From Neorhizobium sp. SOG26 (GTDB lineage Bacteria; Pseudomonadota; Alphaproteobacteria; Rhizobiales; Rhizobiaceae): a stretch of DNA of 64,000 nucleotides. Made by a program: the position numbers and the translations under genes. Numbering within the stretch: position 1 is the first letter of the stretch; each line of letters begins with the position of its first letter. The stretch is taken from positions 3,032,001 to 3,096,000 of the forward strand of contig NZ_CP025512.1 in assembly GCF_003491345.1 (NCBI RefSeq). Direction: 5' to 3'. Shown here piece by piece: positions 41,597-51,190 of this stretch. A model generated the notes under the pieces. It did not search any database and was not told the DNA's origin. It saw only the letters and a program-made list of their open reading frames with translations.

Positions 41597-42127
41597 CGAG
41601 ACTTTTGGACGGATCGCCGGCAGAAAGAGGGGCATCTGCCCCGCAAACATGACCATCCGACCCGTGGAAAATTTCGCATCCTGCCTCCAGCAACCTCAAC
41701 CACTTAACGGAAAAACACCCCTCGGTTTTCCACGCCTCAACAACCCCCGCCTATAATGGCCTCGTTCCGCTTCGGCTACACCGGTCCGCATAACCGGCGA
41801 GGCGGGACCGGTGGTCCGGGAAGGCGCCCTTATGCAGGCGCCCGCCCGGAAGCTGCGCAGAAAATGGTCTGCCCCTGAACAAGGCGTGCGTGTGTCGCAC
41901 ACAACCCGGCCCACCAAGAACAACAAGAGGGGCCGCCGCAGACGGACCGGAGTTGCGCGGAAAAACACACTGAACGGGGCGCTGAGAGGTGTCACATAAA
42001 ACTAAAACTTAAGAGGCAGCTTTCAGCGCCCCGGCCGAAATCAAAAATCCGAGATCGCCAAGGGTGGAGTCCGCCTGCCGCCTGATTTGCCTCGACTCCA
42101 ACACGATTTCGTGCCACTCCGACGCCC
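41597..42127. other. 531-bp gene-free segment before trpF
   Basis: No convincing open reading frame on either strand. It holds a short hairpin after the metallopeptidase gene (GGGGCA/TGCCCC, 41629-41642), a strong -10-like box at 41751, the structured RNA candidate (41751-42032), and near trpF a weak inverted repeat (GGAGTC/GACTCC). Only the last about 95 bases look like an ordinary leader. Confidence 0.6.
41752..42032 (+). ncRNA. Candidate structured RNA (class unassigned)
   Basis: TATAAT (41752-41757) is a perfect -10, with a poor -35. Downstream: GCCTCG/CGAGGC (41759-41764/41798-41803) encloses CCGGT/ACCGG; TCCGGG-AA-GGCGCC pairs with GGCGCC-CG-CCCGGA (41815-41850); GTCTGC (41866-41871) can pair with GCAGAC (41938-41943), with CCCCT/AGGGG inside; and a 13-bp stem GGGGCGCTGAGAG/CTTTCAGCGCCCC (41976-41988/42020-42032) encloses an A-rich loop. 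I compared it from memory with tmRNA, RNase P, SRP and 6S RNA and found no diagnostic element. It could also be a long leader of trpF. The boundaries are guesses. Confidence 0.4.
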
Positions 42128-42784
42128 ATGAAGCCCGAAATCAAGATTTGTGGTTTGAAGACGCCCGACGCTGTTGAACGTGCCGTTGCTCGTGGAGCGT
42201 CCCACATCGGTTTCATCTTTTTCCCCAAGAGCCCACGCAACATTTCCCCCGAGGATGCGGCAGAACTCGCTGACCGGGTGCGCGGCCAGGTGAAGATCGT
42301 GGCCGTCACAGTGGATGCCGGCGACGAGGAACTCGATGATATTGTCTCGCTGCTACGGCCCGACATTCTGCAGCTCCACGGCCATGAAAGTCCGGAGCGG
42401 ATCCTGCACTTGAAGGCGCTTTACGGCCTGCCGGTCATGAAGGCGTTTTCCGTCCGCGAAGCGGGCGATCTCGACCGGGTGGATCCCTTCATCGGCGTTG
42501 CCGATCGCTTTCTTTTTGACGCCAAGGCCCCGGCCGGTTCCGAACTGCCGGGCGGCAACGGCGTTTCCTTTGACTGGAGCCTCATGGCATCGCTTGACGA
42601 GAGCGTGGAATACATGCTTTCCGGAGGGCTGAACAAGGACAATGTCGCGTCTGCGCTCAGCTCCACCCGTGCAAGAGGTCTCGACATATCCTCCGGCGTG
42701 GAAAGCGCGCCGGGCGTCAAGGATCTTGGCATGATCGATGCGTTCTTTGACGCCGTAAACAGTTCGCGCCGCCAAAGCGCCTGA
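42128..42784 (+). CDS. trpF: Phosphoribosylanthranilate isomerase
   Basis: Tryptophan synthesis step 3. TIM barrel, 218 residues. EIKICGLKTPDAVERA carries the catalytic Cys, IGFIFFPKSPRNISPEDA follows, LQLHGHESP and the Asp in FDAKAPAGSELPGGNG, and SGGLNKDNVA and DISSGVESAPGVKD form the phosphate-binding C-terminal loops. It leads the trpF-trpB-trpA-accD-folC run; trpB starts 12 bp later. trpE, trpD and trpC are elsewhere, as in other rhizobia. Confidence 0.95.
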   Translation: MKPEIKICGLKTPDAVERAVARGASHIGFIFFPKSPRNISPEDAAELADRVRGQVKIVAVTVDAGDEELDDIVSLLRPDILQLHGHESPERILHLKALYGLPVMKAFSVREAGDLDRVDPFIGVADRFLFDAKAPAGSELPGGNGVSFDWSLMASLDESVEYMLSGGLNKDNVASALSSTRARGLDISSGVESAPGVKDLGMIDAFFDAVNSSRRQSA

Positions 42785-42796
42785 AGGAGATTGACA

Positions 42797-44017
42797 GTGA
42801 ACGAGACGCCAAAACCGAACTCTTTCCGGTCAGGTCCGGACGAAGACGGCCGCTTCGGCATTTTCGGTGGCCGCTTTGTTGCGGAAACCCTGATGCCGCT
42901 GATCCTTGATCTCCAGGGCGAATGGGAAAAGGCGAAGAACGACCCGGCCTTCCAGTCGGAACTGGCCGAACTCGGCAAGCACTATATTGGCCGCCCGAGC
43001 CCGCTTTATTTCGCTGAACGCCTGACCGAACATCTTGGCGGTGCGAAGATCTATTTCAAGCGCGAAGAGCTGAACCACACCGGCTCCCACAAGATCAACA
43101 ACTGCATCGGCCAGATCCTGCTCGCCAAGCGCATGGGCAAGACCCGCATCATCGCTGAAACCGGTGCCGGCCAGCATGGCGTTGCCTCGGCAACCGTTGC
43201 GGCGCGCTTCGGTTTCCCCTGCGTCGTCTACATGGGCGCAACCGATGTCGAGCGCCAGGCGCCGAACGTGTTCCGCATGAAGCTGCTCGGTGCCCAAGTG
43301 GTGCCGGTGAGTTCCGGCAACGGAACGCTGAAGGATGCGATGAACGAGGCCCTTCGCGACTGGGTCACCAATGTCGACGACACCTATTACCTGATTGGCA
43401 CAGCGGCCGGCCCACATCCCTATCCGGAACTCGTTCGCGATTTCCAGTCTGTGATCGGCAAGGAAGCTCGCGAGCAGATCCTGGAGGCCGAAGGCAAGCT
43501 GCCCGACCTGGTGGTCGCAGCCGTTGGTGGCGGCTCCAACGCAATCGGCATCTTCCATCCGTTCCTGGATGATGATGGCGTCCAGATCGTTGGCGTCGAA
43601 GCCGGTGGCCGTGGCTTGCAGGGCGTTGAACACTGCGCCTCGATCACCGCCGGTGCGCCGGGCGTGCTGCATGGCAACCGCACCTATCTGCTGCAGGACC
43701 ACGACGGCCAGATCCTCGAAGGCCACTCCATTTCGGCGGGTCTCGATTACCCGGGCATCGGCCCGGAACACTCCTGGCTGCACGATATCGGCCGCGTCCA
43801 GTATGTGCCGATCATGGACCAGGAGGCGCTCGATGCCTTCCAGCTCCTGACTCGCCTCGAAGGCATCATCCCGGCGCTGGAGCCGAGCCATGCGCTTGCC
43901 GAAGTGATCAAGCGTGCAGCCAGCATGCGCAAGGACCAGATCATCGTGATGAACCTCTCCGGTCGCGGCGACAAGGACATCTTCACCGTCGCCAAGATCC
44001 TCGGAATGGATATGTAA
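42797..44017 (+). CDS. trpB: Tryptophan synthase beta chain
   Basis: PLP enzyme that condenses indole with serine. The 406-residue product has the PLP lysine in [15 protein letters not shown] (near residue 95) and the glycine-rich phosphate cup GGGSNAIG. I chose GTG 42797 ([10 protein letters not shown]) because AAGGAG lies 7 bases upstream; a TTG at 42791 would sit on the ribosome binding site. trpA follows after one base. Confidence 0.97.
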   Translation: MNETPKPNSFRSGPDEDGRFGIFGGRFVAETLMPLILDLQGEWEKAKNDPAFQSELAELGKHYIGRPSPLYFAERLTEHLGGAKIYFKREELNHTGSHKINNCIGQILLAKRMGKTRIIAETGAGQHGVASATVAARFGFPCVVYMGATDVERQAPNVFRMKLLGAQVVPVSSGNGTLKDAMNEALRDWVTNVDDTYYLIGTAAGPHPYPELVRDFQSVIGKEAREQILEAEGKLPDLVVAAVGGGSNAIGIFHPFLDDDGVQIVGVEAGGRGLQGVEHCASITAGAPGVLHGNRTYLLQDHDGQILEGHSISAGLDYPGIGPEHSWLHDIGRVQYVPIMDQEALDAFQLLTRLEGIIPALEPSHALAEVIKRAASMRKDQIIVMNLSGRGDKDIFTVAKILGMDM

Positions 44018-44018
44018 T

Positions 44019-44858
44019 ATGACTGCTCGTATGGATGCACGTTTCGCGGCGCTCAAGGCAGAAGGCCGCCCCGCTCTGGTCACCTATTTCATGGGCGGCG
44101 ATCCGGATTTCGAAACCTCGCTCGGCATTATGAAGGCGCTGCCGGAAGCCGGTTCCGACATCATCGAGCTCGGCATGCCGTTCTCCGATCCTATGGCCGA
44201 TGGGCCGGTGATCCAGATGGCTGGCCAGCGTGCGCTCGCAGCCGGCCAGACGCTTGCCAAGACGCTTGAGCTCGCCCGCGAATTCCGCAAGACCGACAAC
44301 GACACGCCGATCGTGATGATGGGTTACTACAACCCGATCTATGTTCACGGTGTCGACAAGTTCCTGGATGACGCTCTGGCAGCCGGCATCGACGGCCTGA
44401 TCGTTGTCGACCTGCCGCCGGAAATGGACGACGAGCTCTGCATCCCGGCGCTCGAAAAGGGCATCAACTTCATCCGCCTGGCGACGCCGACGACCGATGA
44501 CAAACGTTTGCCCGCGGTTCTGAAGAACACCTCCGGCTTCGTCTATTACGTCTCGATGAACGGCATTACCGGTTCGGCCCTGCCGGATCCCTCGCTCGTG
44601 TCGGGCGCCGTCAACCGCATCAAGAGCCATACGGACCTGCCGGTCTGCGTCGGCTTCGGCGTCAAGACGGCTGAGCATGCAAGAGCGATCGGTGCTGCAG
44701 CCGATGGCGTCGTCGTCGGCTCGGCTATCGTTGCCCAGGTTGCCGGCAGCCTCACCAAGGACGGCAAGGCTGGCCCGGATACGGTCGCCTCTGTCGCCAC
44801 CCTCGTACGTGGCCTTGCCACCGGTGTTCGTGCCGCACGTCTTGTCGCGGCTGAATAA
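44019..44858 (+). CDS. trpA: Tryptophan synthase alpha chain
   Basis: TIM-barrel enzyme that releases indole from indole-3-glycerol phosphate. The 279-residue product shows [17 protein letters not shown], the catalytic Glu in [19 protein letters not shown] and the catalytic Asp in [11 protein letters not shown]. The phosphate-binding end is [15 protein letters not shown] and VVVGSAIV. Starts one base after trpB, so translation is coupled. Confidence 0.97.
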   Translation: MTARMDARFAALKAEGRPALVTYFMGGDPDFETSLGIMKALPEAGSDIIELGMPFSDPMADGPVIQMAGQRALAAGQTLAKTLELAREFRKTDNDTPIVMMGYYNPIYVHGVDKFLDDALAAGIDGLIVVDLPPEMDDELCIPALEKGINFIRLATPTTDDKRLPAVLKNTSGFVYYVSMNGITGSALPDPSLVSGAVNRIKSHTDLPVCVGFGVKTAEHARAIGAAADGVVVGSAIVAQVAGSLTKDGKAGPDTVASVATLVRGLATGVRAARLVAAE

Positions 44859-44899
44859 CCGGCCAACATAAAGCTAGAACAACAATCGGAGTAGAACCA

Positions 44900-45796
44900 G
44901 TGAACTGGATCACCAATTACGTCCGGCCGCGCATCAACTCCATGCTTGGCCGCCCCAACCGGGATGTTCCTGAAAATCTTTGGATCAAATGCCCGGAAAC
45001 GGGCGAGATGGTTTTCCATAAGGATCTGGAAGAGAACAAGTGGGTCATTCCCGCCTCCGGTTTCCATATGAAGATGCCGGCCAAGGCGCGGTTGAAGGAC
45101 CTGTTCGATGGTGGCGAATACGAAAGCCTGCCGCAGCCGAAGGTCGCCCAGGACCCGCTGAAGTTCCGTGACTCGAAAAAATACGTCGATCGCCTGAAGG
45201 ACAGCCGCCTGAAGACCGAGCAGGAGGATACGATCCTTGCCGGTCTTGGCACCGTCGAGGGGGTGAAGCTCGTTGCCGTCGTGCACGAATTCAGCTTCAT
45301 CGGCGGTTCGCTTGGCATGGCCGCCGGCGAAGCGATCGTAAAGGCCTGCGAACGCGCGCTTGCTGAAAAGTGCCCGCTGGTCATCTTCCCGGCCTCTGGT
45401 GGCGCCCGCATGCAGGAAGGCATCCTGTCCCTGATGCAGCTGCCGCGCACCACGGTTGCCGTCGACATGTTGAAGGAAGCAGGCCTTCCCTATATCGTCG
45501 TGTTGACCAACCCGACCACCGGTGGCGTCACCGCCTCCTACGCCATGCTCGGCGACATTCATATCGCGGAACCTGGCGCCGAGATCGGTTTTGCCGGCAA
45601 GCGCGTGATCGAGCAGACGCTGCGCGAAAAGCTGCCGGAAGGCTTCCAGACGGCGGAATACCTGCTGGAGCACGGCATGGTGGACATGGTTGTGAAGCGC
45701 CACGACATCCCGTCGACGCTTGCCCGCATCCTGAAGATGCTGATGCGCCAGCCGGCCGAGCAAGTAGCTCCGGCTCCGGTCGCCGTGAGCGCCTGA
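44900..45796 (+). CDS. accD: Acetyl-CoA carboxylase carboxyltransferase beta subunit
   Basis: Half of the carboxyltransferase in fatty acid synthesis, 298 residues. The carboxyltransferase core shows [54 protein letters not shown] and [20 protein letters not shown]. The N-terminal zinc ribbon, four Cys in E. coli, is degenerate: only Cys31 of C31-P-E-T and none of the second pair (I50-P-A-S53) remains. Rhizobial AccD commonly lacks these Cys as far as I recall. Start GTG with GGAG upstream. Confidence 0.96.
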   Translation: MNWITNYVRPRINSMLGRPNRDVPENLWIKCPETGEMVFHKDLEENKWVIPASGFHMKMPAKARLKDLFDGGEYESLPQPKVAQDPLKFRDSKKYVDRLKDSRLKTEQEDTILAGLGTVEGVKLVAVVHEFSFIGGSLGMAAGEAIVKACERALAEKCPLVIFPASGGARMQEGILSLMQLPRTTVAVDMLKEAGLPYIVVLTNPTTGGVTASYAMLGDIHIAEPGAEIGFAGKRVIEQTLREKLPEGFQTAEYLLEHGMVDMVVKRHDIPSTLARILKMLMRQPAEQVAPAPVAVSA

Positions 45797-45824
45797 GCGA
45801 ACGGCGAGATAGGCGGGCGGCGGA

Positions 45825-47177
45825 ATGACGACCATGGGTGAAGCCGCGACGAGCGAAGCCGAACTGGAAATCGAAAGGCTGATGACCCTTCACCCGAAGG
45901 GTTTCGATCTTTCACTCGACCGCATCACGCGGCTTCTCGAGGTCCTCGGCAACCCGCACAGGAAAATGCCGCCGGTCATTCATGTGGCCGGCACCAACGG
46001 CAAGGGCTCTTTCACGGCCTTCTGTCGTGCGTTGCTTGAGGCGGGTGGATATGCGGCGCATGTCCACACCTCACCGCATCTCGTGCATTGGCACGAACGC
46101 TACCGGATCGGCGTCAAGGGCGGCCGCAGCCAGATCGTTGATGATGCGCTTCTGGCAGATGCGCTGCGTCGCATCGCAGCCGCCAACGCTGGCCAGGAAA
46201 TCACGGTCTTTGAAATCCTGACGGCCGCGACCTTCCTGCTCTTCTCAGAACAGCCGGCCGATGTGGTGATCCTGGAAGTAGGTCTCGGCGGCCGCTTCGA
46301 CGCCACCAATGTCATCACCGATCCCGCCGTTTCGGTCATCATGCCGATCTCGCTCGATCACCAGGCTTACCTCGGCGACCGCGTTGAACTGATCGCTGCC
46401 GAAAAGGCCGGCATCATGAAGCGCGGCCGTCCCGTGGTGATCGGCCAGCAGGAATTTGATGCCGCGCTCGATGTGCTGGTCTCCACCGCCGAACGGCTCG
46501 GTTGCCCGATGGTGGTCTATGGCCAGGACTTCTCGGCGCATGAGGAATTCGGCCGACTGATCTACCAGGACGAGTTCGGTCTCAACGACCTGCCGCTGCC
46601 GCGCCTGCCGGGCCGCCATCAATATGCCAATGCTGCCGCCGCGATCCGCGCCGTCAAGGCCGCCGGCTTCCCGGTGACCGAGGCGATGATGGAAGAAGCG
46701 ATGGCGACGGTCGAATGGCCGGCACGCCTGCAGCGGTTGACCGAGGGCAAGCTCATCCAGCATGCCCCCGAAGGCGCCGAGATCTGGCTTGATGGCGGGC
46801 ATAACCCGGCCGGCGGGGAAGTCGTGGCGGAAGCGATGGCCGCTTTTGAGGAACGCCAGCCGCGGCCGCTTTACCTCATCACCGGCATGATCAACACCAA
46901 GGATCCGGTTGGTTATTTCCGCGCCTTCGCGGATCTCGCCGAACATGTCTTCACCGTTCGCATCCGCGACAGCGAAGCAGCCCTTGATCCGGTGGCGTTG
47001 GCGCAGTCGGCTTTCGATGCGGGTCTGGTGGCGGAACCTGCCGCATCGGCCGAAGAAGCGCTGAAGGAAATAACCCGTCGCCAGCTGCCGGACGCCATGC
47101 CGCCGCGCATCCTGATCGGCGGCTCGCTTTATTTCGCCGGCAATGTGCTGGCAGACAACGGAACGCCGCCAACCTGA
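45825..47177 (+). CDS. folC: Bifunctional folylpolyglutamate / dihydrofolate synthase
   Basis: Adds glutamates to folates. The 450-residue product has the P-loop VAGTNGKGSFTAF near residue 55, the omega-loop region SPHLVHWHERYRIG, the EVGLGGRFDATNV motif and the C-terminal ligase domain with WLDGGHNPAGG. It begins with a short acidic N-terminus (MTTMGEAAT), which could be cut back to the second Met. It shares a transcription unit with accD, a common rhizobial pairing. A strong terminator follows. Confidence 0.94.
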   Translation: MTTMGEAATSEAELEIERLMTLHPKGFDLSLDRITRLLEVLGNPHRKMPPVIHVAGTNGKGSFTAFCRALLEAGGYAAHVHTSPHLVHWHERYRIGVKGGRSQIVDDALLADALRRIAAANAGQEITVFEILTAATFLLFSEQPADVVILEVGLGGRFDATNVITDPAVSVIMPISLDHQAYLGDRVELIAAEKAGIMKRGRPVVIGQQEFDAALDVLVSTAERLGCPMVVYGQDFSAHEEFGRLIYQDEFGLNDLPLPRLPGRHQYANAAAAIRAVKAAGFPVTEAMMEEAMATVEWPARLQRLTEGKLIQHAPEGAEIWLDGGHNPAGGEVVAEAMAAFEERQPRPLYLITGMINTKDPVGYFRAFADLAEHVFTVRIRDSEAALDPVALAQSAFDAGLVAEPAASAEEALKEITRRQLPDAMPPRILIGGSLYFAGNVLADNGTPPT

Positions 47178-47183
47178 CGGCAC

Positions 47184-47221
47184 AAAAAAGCCCGGCTACC
47201 GAAAGGCAGCCGGGCTTTTTT
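47184..47221. terminator. Bidirectional intrinsic terminator between folC and trxA
   Basis: AAAAAAGCCCGGCT pairs with AGCCGGGCTTTTTT around a 10-nt loop. It lies between the convergent folC and trxA stops. Confidence 0.93.
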
Positions 47222-47241
47222 GATTCGGAAGTCTTGCCTGA

Positions 47242-47562
47242 TCAGGCAGCGTTGGAAATCCACGCAGAAAGCGCGGTCTTCGGAGCGGCACCAACCTTGA
47301 TGTCAGCCACTTCACCGCCCTTGAACATGGCGAGCGTCGGGATCGAGCGGACACCGTACTGGGCGGCCAGATCCGGGTTCTCGTCGATGTTGAGCTTGAC
47401 CACCTTCACCTTGCCGGCGAGTTCGGTGGAGATTTCCTCCAGGCTCGGGCCGATCATCTTGCACGGACCGCACCATTCAGCCCAGAAATCCACCACAACA
47501 GGCTCGGCGGAATTCAGGACCTCAGCCTGGAAATTGTTGCTGTCGACTTTCACGGTAGCCAT
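47242..47562 (-). CDS. trxA: Thioredoxin
   Basis: Cytoplasmic disulfide reductase, 106 residues. Active site WCGPC at residues 30-34, with DFWAEW before it, the cis-Pro in SIPTLAMF, and the internal [13 protein letters not shown]. The start [10 protein letters not shown] follows GGAGAG at good spacing; the longer open frame is not family-like. It lies downstream of addA on the same strand with 70 bp between, and may also have its own promoter. Confidence 0.97.
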   Translation of the reverse strand: MATVKVDSNNFQAEVLNSAEPVVVDFWAEWCGPCKMIGPSLEEISTELAGKVKVVKLNIDENPDLAAQYGVRSIPTLAMFKGGEVADIKVGAAPKTALSAWISNAA

Positions 47563-47632
47563 GGGGCTCTCCTTAACAATTCTGTTGACCCAAATGTGAG
47601 ACCGAGCCCCACGCATTTCAATGACCGTCATC

Positions 47633-50600
47633 TCACTTTGTTTTGAGTTCGGCAAGCGAGCGCGCCATGAGCTCCGGCGAGAGCGATATCACTCCACCGG
47701 TTTCGGTATAGACCAGCAGGCATTCGATGTCCTTGCCCGGGTAAAGGGGGCGCAGGATCTCCCGGTAGATCGCAAGCTGTGCCCGATGCGCCAGCGGCAC
47801 CTGTTCGGCATCGCGCGGCGGCGTGCGATTGGTCTTGTAGTCGAGCACGATCACCCGATCGTCGGTGACCACCAGCCGGTCGATCCGTCCCGAAATGGCG
47901 TAATCGCGGCCTTCAAGCGCAAGCGTGCCCATGATCGAGACTTCCGCTTGCCCGCGTTCGGAAAACACCAGGTGAAGCGCCGGGTTGGAGAGCACCGACA
48001 GCACGCATTGAACGAGCGTTTCCCGCTCGGCCGCAGGCCAGAAACGCGCTGCCCGTTCCGCGTAACGATAAGCTGCGGCTTCGCGCTCGGCATGGGGGAA
48101 CTCGGCCAGCATCTGCAGCATGCGGTGCACGAGCCGGCCCTTCTGGGCCGCAAGTCCCGCACGTTCCTTGGTGCTGAACAGCGGCGAGGCGTAGACCAGA
48201 TCATCCGGCTCGTCATCGATCATGGTGCCGGCACCGGAAGGGCTCAGCGGCCTCGGCAACATCTTCTGCGGCGGCAGCGGCCGAGACAGTGCTGCCGGCA
48301 GGGGTGGCGCCGTCACCGGTGCCGTCTCCCTGCTTTCGGCCTTGCTTGCCCGTGTGTCGGATGAAGCCGGGAGCCGCCACTTGAAGCCGCTCCACTGGCC
48401 GTCCTTGTCGGTGAAGTCGGTCGGGCTGCAGCGGTACTCGTCCGCCGCCAGGGCCTTCGAGATCATCGACTGCCAGGTGCCCGGATTATCGGTCTTGCCG
48501 CGGTAACCGCAAACGATCAGCCGGTCGGCCGCCCGCGTCATGCCGACATAAAGTAGTCGGCGATATTCCTCTTCGGTGGCGGAGCGTATGCGGGTGTCGT
48601 CGGCTACGGTGAGTGCATTCGTCAGCGTCTTGCCCGGCACCCAGGCTGGCACTTCCTGCCCATCGATCCGCAGCAGCCGAAGCTTTGCGACATGCGAGGA
48701 GATGAAGGCCTTCGAACCGCTGTCGACCAGGAATACCACTGGCGCCTCAAGCCCCTTCGAGGCATGCACGGTCATGATCCGCACTTCGTTGCGGCCGGCA
48801 TCCTGCTCGCGCTTCACCTCCGGTGATTCGATCTCGAGCGTCGAGATGAAGGCCTGCAGCCCGGGCAAGCCGCTGGTTTCGTGGTCGAGCGCGAAGGTGA
48901 GGAACTCATCGAGAATGTCGCCGGCTTCCGTGCCAAGCCTTCCTAGGAATTTGCGACGCCCGCCGTATTGACCAAGAATCCGGGCAAAGAGATCGTGCGG
49001 ACTGAGCTGCCGCGACAGCGCCAGCAGGTGCTGAAGCCGCTCTGCGGCATCTCGAAAACGCAGCGGCTGATCTTCCGCCAAGCGGTTCAGCGCCTCCCAG
49101 GCGCTGGTCTTGTCCGGACGCCGCGCTGCAACCTCGAAGACATCCTCTTCCGACAAGTTGAAGAGGGGGCTCTTCAGCAGGGCGGCGAGCGAAAGATCAT
49201 CCTGCGGCAGGAGCAGGAAGCGGCCAAGCGCCAGCAGGTCTTGCACCGCGATATGGCTCGTCAGCCTCAAGCGGTCGGCACCGGCCACGGGAATATTGTC
49301 GCGCCGTTTCAGCGCCCGCGTCAGCGCATTGACGAAGGCATCGCGCTTGCGAACCAGCACCAGGATGTCACCAGCCTCGATCGGCCGCTCGACACCCTTC
49401 TCGATGATCGTCTCGTTTCCGATCATCTCGCCGATGCGGTTGGCGATGCGGGACGCAAGGATCGCGGAGGGCGCCTTGTCGGGCGTTGCGTCGAAGGGTG
49501 CGGTCCAGTCTTCGTCCTGGTCGGATGCTTCGGGAACGATGACATCCCAGAGATCCACCGCACCGGGATGACCCATGCGGTTCGAACGGTGCTGCACCGG
49601 GTCGCCGGTGGCGCTCAGTCCACGGGCATTGTCCTCCAGCGCAAAAACCTGGTCGACGGCGGCGAGCACATCCGCCGTGGAGCGGAACGAAAGCGGCAGG
49701 CGGACAGGATGGAAGGCTTGACCGCTGGCCCGCACCCGTTTTTCTGTCTCGCTCCGCTCTTCGGCAAACCGCTCCGGCCGGGCACCCTGGAAGGAATAGA
49801 TCGACTGCTTTTCATCCCCGACGGCGAAGATCGTGCGGCGCGTGTTGCGAGCGCTGGCGCCGGAATAGAAGTCTTCCGCAAGCGACTTGATAACGGTCCA
49901 TTGGACCGGGCTCGTGTCCTGAGCCTCGTCAACCAGGATATGGTCGATGCCCTGGTCGAGCTTGTAATGGACCCAGGCACCAACGCCGTCACGGGTCAGC
50001 AGATCGGCCGTTCGGGCAATCAGGTCCTCGAAGTCGAGCAGGCTGCGCTGCTTCTTCAGGTCCTCGTAGTCGTCGTTGAGGCGCTGCGCCAGCGTCAGCG
50101 CCGCCTTTGTGGCGCCGAACATGCGGATCAGGCGCAGGCGATCGCGGCAGCCGACCACGTGGGATCGGGCAGCGTCCACGGCATCCGCCAGTTCGGGCGC
50201 CATGGTCAGCATCGCCTTGGCAACAAGCGAGGAATCCGCCTTTGGTTTGCCTTCACGGGTAAGGAAGATCTGGTCGAGGTGTTGTGCGCGCTTGAACACG
50301 TCAGGCTCGCGCATCACCAGTCGCAGGCCGTATGCAACCTCGGTCGCCTTGGCGCCGCCCTTCTGGTCGGCAAGCGAAAGATAAAGATCAAGCGTGATGC
50401 CGGAAAGGCCGGGCAGGGGCCAGTAGGAGGCCGCGACGCTATCTTCGGTGTCGGCCGGATCAAGACCGTAGGCGCGCTTCAGCTCGACGCCCAGACCGCC
50501 CTGCTGCTCCGCCTGCGCAATGAAATGTCGCAGCGCGGTGCGGTTGGCGATGATGTCGGAAAGCAGGGTTTCGAGCCCGAACTCATCGCCGAGATCCAGC

Positions 50601-51190
50601 ACATGCGCAAAGGCTTCCGCAAGTTCCGGGTCTTCCTCGGCGGACGAGGCAGTCAGCAGCGAACGCCGCGCTTCGGCGAGAAGTGCTGCCGCGGCGCGAT
50701 CATCCAGCACCGAGAAATGCCCGGCGACGTTGGCCTCGAGCGGAAACTGGTGCAGCAGCGCTTCGCAAAAGGCGTGGATGGTCTGGATCTTCAGCCCGCC
50801 TGGCGTCTCCAGCGCCTTGGCAAACAGCCGCCGTGCTTCGGCAAGCTTTAGCGAATCCGGCTCAATACCTTCAATATCCTTGATCCGCTGCCGCAGCTCT
50901 GCATCCGAAAGCACCGTCCATTCCGACAGCCGCTGGAAGACGCGGTTGGACATTTCCGACGCTGCGGCCTTCGTATAAGTGAGGCACAGGATCGCCGAGG
51001 GACGGCAGCCCGAGAGCAGAAGGCGGATGACGCGCTGGGTCAGCACATGCGTCTTGCCCGAGCCGGCATTGGCCGACACCCAGGCGGAGCTTGCGGGATC
51101 AGAGGCGAGCGACTGCTGCCGCGTCGTCCAGTCGATCCAGCGGATCGGATCATCGTCTTCGGGAAGCGGGGGAGGTGGAAGCTCACTCAT
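47633..51190 (-). CDS. addA: Double-strand break repair helicase-nuclease AddA
   Basis: UvrD-like helicase with a C-terminal RecB-type nuclease; with AddB it processes broken DNA ends. The 1185-residue product has Walker [16 protein letters not shown] near residue 50, Walker [16 protein letters not shown], the helicase motifs [12 protein letters not shown] and [17 protein letters not shown], and the nuclease Asp-Tyr-Lys in [12 protein letters not shown] near the C-terminus. The chosen ATG overlaps the addB stop (ATGAGTGA). Alphaproteobacterial AddAB replaces RecBCD. Confidence 0.94.
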   Translation of the reverse strand: MSELPPPPLPEDDDPIRWIDWTTRQQSLASDPASSAWVSANAGSGKTHVLTQRVIRLLLSGCRPSAILCLTYTKAAASEMSNRVFQRLSEWTVLSDAELRQRIKDIEGIEPDSLKLAEARRLFAKALETPGGLKIQTIHAFCEALLHQFPLEANVAGHFSVLDDRAAAALLAEARRSLLTASSAEEDPELAEAFAHVLDLGDEFGLETLLSDIIANRTALRHFIAQAEQQGGLGVELKRAYGLDPADTEDSVAASYWPLPGLSGITLDLYLSLADQKGGAKATEVAYGLRLVMREPDVFKRAQHLDQIFLTREGKPKADSSLVAKAMLTMAPELADAVDAARSHVVGCRDRLRLIRMFGATKAALTLAQRLNDDYEDLKKQRSLLDFEDLIARTADLLTRDGVGAWVHYKLDQGIDHILVDEAQDTSPVQWTVIKSLAEDFYSGASARNTRRTIFAVGDEKQSIYSFQGARPERFAEERSETEKRVRASGQAFHPVRLPLSFRSTADVLAAVDQVFALEDNARGLSATGDPVQHRSNRMGHPGAVDLWDVIVPEASDQDEDWTAPFDATPDKAPSAILASRIANRIGEMIGNETIIEKGVERPIEAGDILVLVRKRDAFVNALTRALKRRDNIPVAGADRLRLTSHIAVQDLLALGRFLLLPQDDLSLAALLKSPLFNLSEEDVFEVAARRPDKTSAWEALNRLAEDQPLRFRDAAERLQHLLALSRQLSPHDLFARILGQYGGRRKFLGRLGTEAGDILDEFLTFALDHETSGLPGLQAFISTLEIESPEVKREQDAGRNEVRIMTVHASKGLEAPVVFLVDSGSKAFISSHVAKLRLLRIDGQEVPAWVPGKTLTNALTVADDTRIRSATEEEYRRLLYVGMTRAADRLIVCGYRGKTDNPGTWQSMISKALAADEYRCSPTDFTDKDGQWSGFKWRLPASSDTRASKAESRETAPVTAPPLPAALSRPLPPQKMLPRPLSPSGAGTMIDDEPDDLVYASPLFSTKERAGLAAQKGRLVHRMLQMLAEFPHAEREAAAYRYAERAARFWPAAERETLVQCVLSVLSNPALHLVFSERGQAEVSIMGTLALEGRDYAISGRIDRLVVTDDRVIVLDYKTNRTPPRDAEQVPLAHRAQLAIYREILRPLYPGKDIECLLVYTETGGVISLSPELMARSLAELKTK

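Noticed and set aside
41696-41999. Short open frames on both strands in the 531-bp gene-free segment (up to 99 codons), including a 40-codon frame from the ATG at 41756
   Set aside because: Arg/Pro-rich composition reflects the GC-rich stem sequences, no ribosome binding site and no recognised family; a structured RNA explains the segment better.
41752-42032. Assignment of the structured segment as tmRNA, RNase P RNA, SRP RNA or 6S RNA
   Set aside because: No tag-peptide frame for tmRNA, no RNase P core motifs, no SRP tetraloop (GGAA with flanking GUCC/GGAC), and no clear long single hairpin of 6S type.
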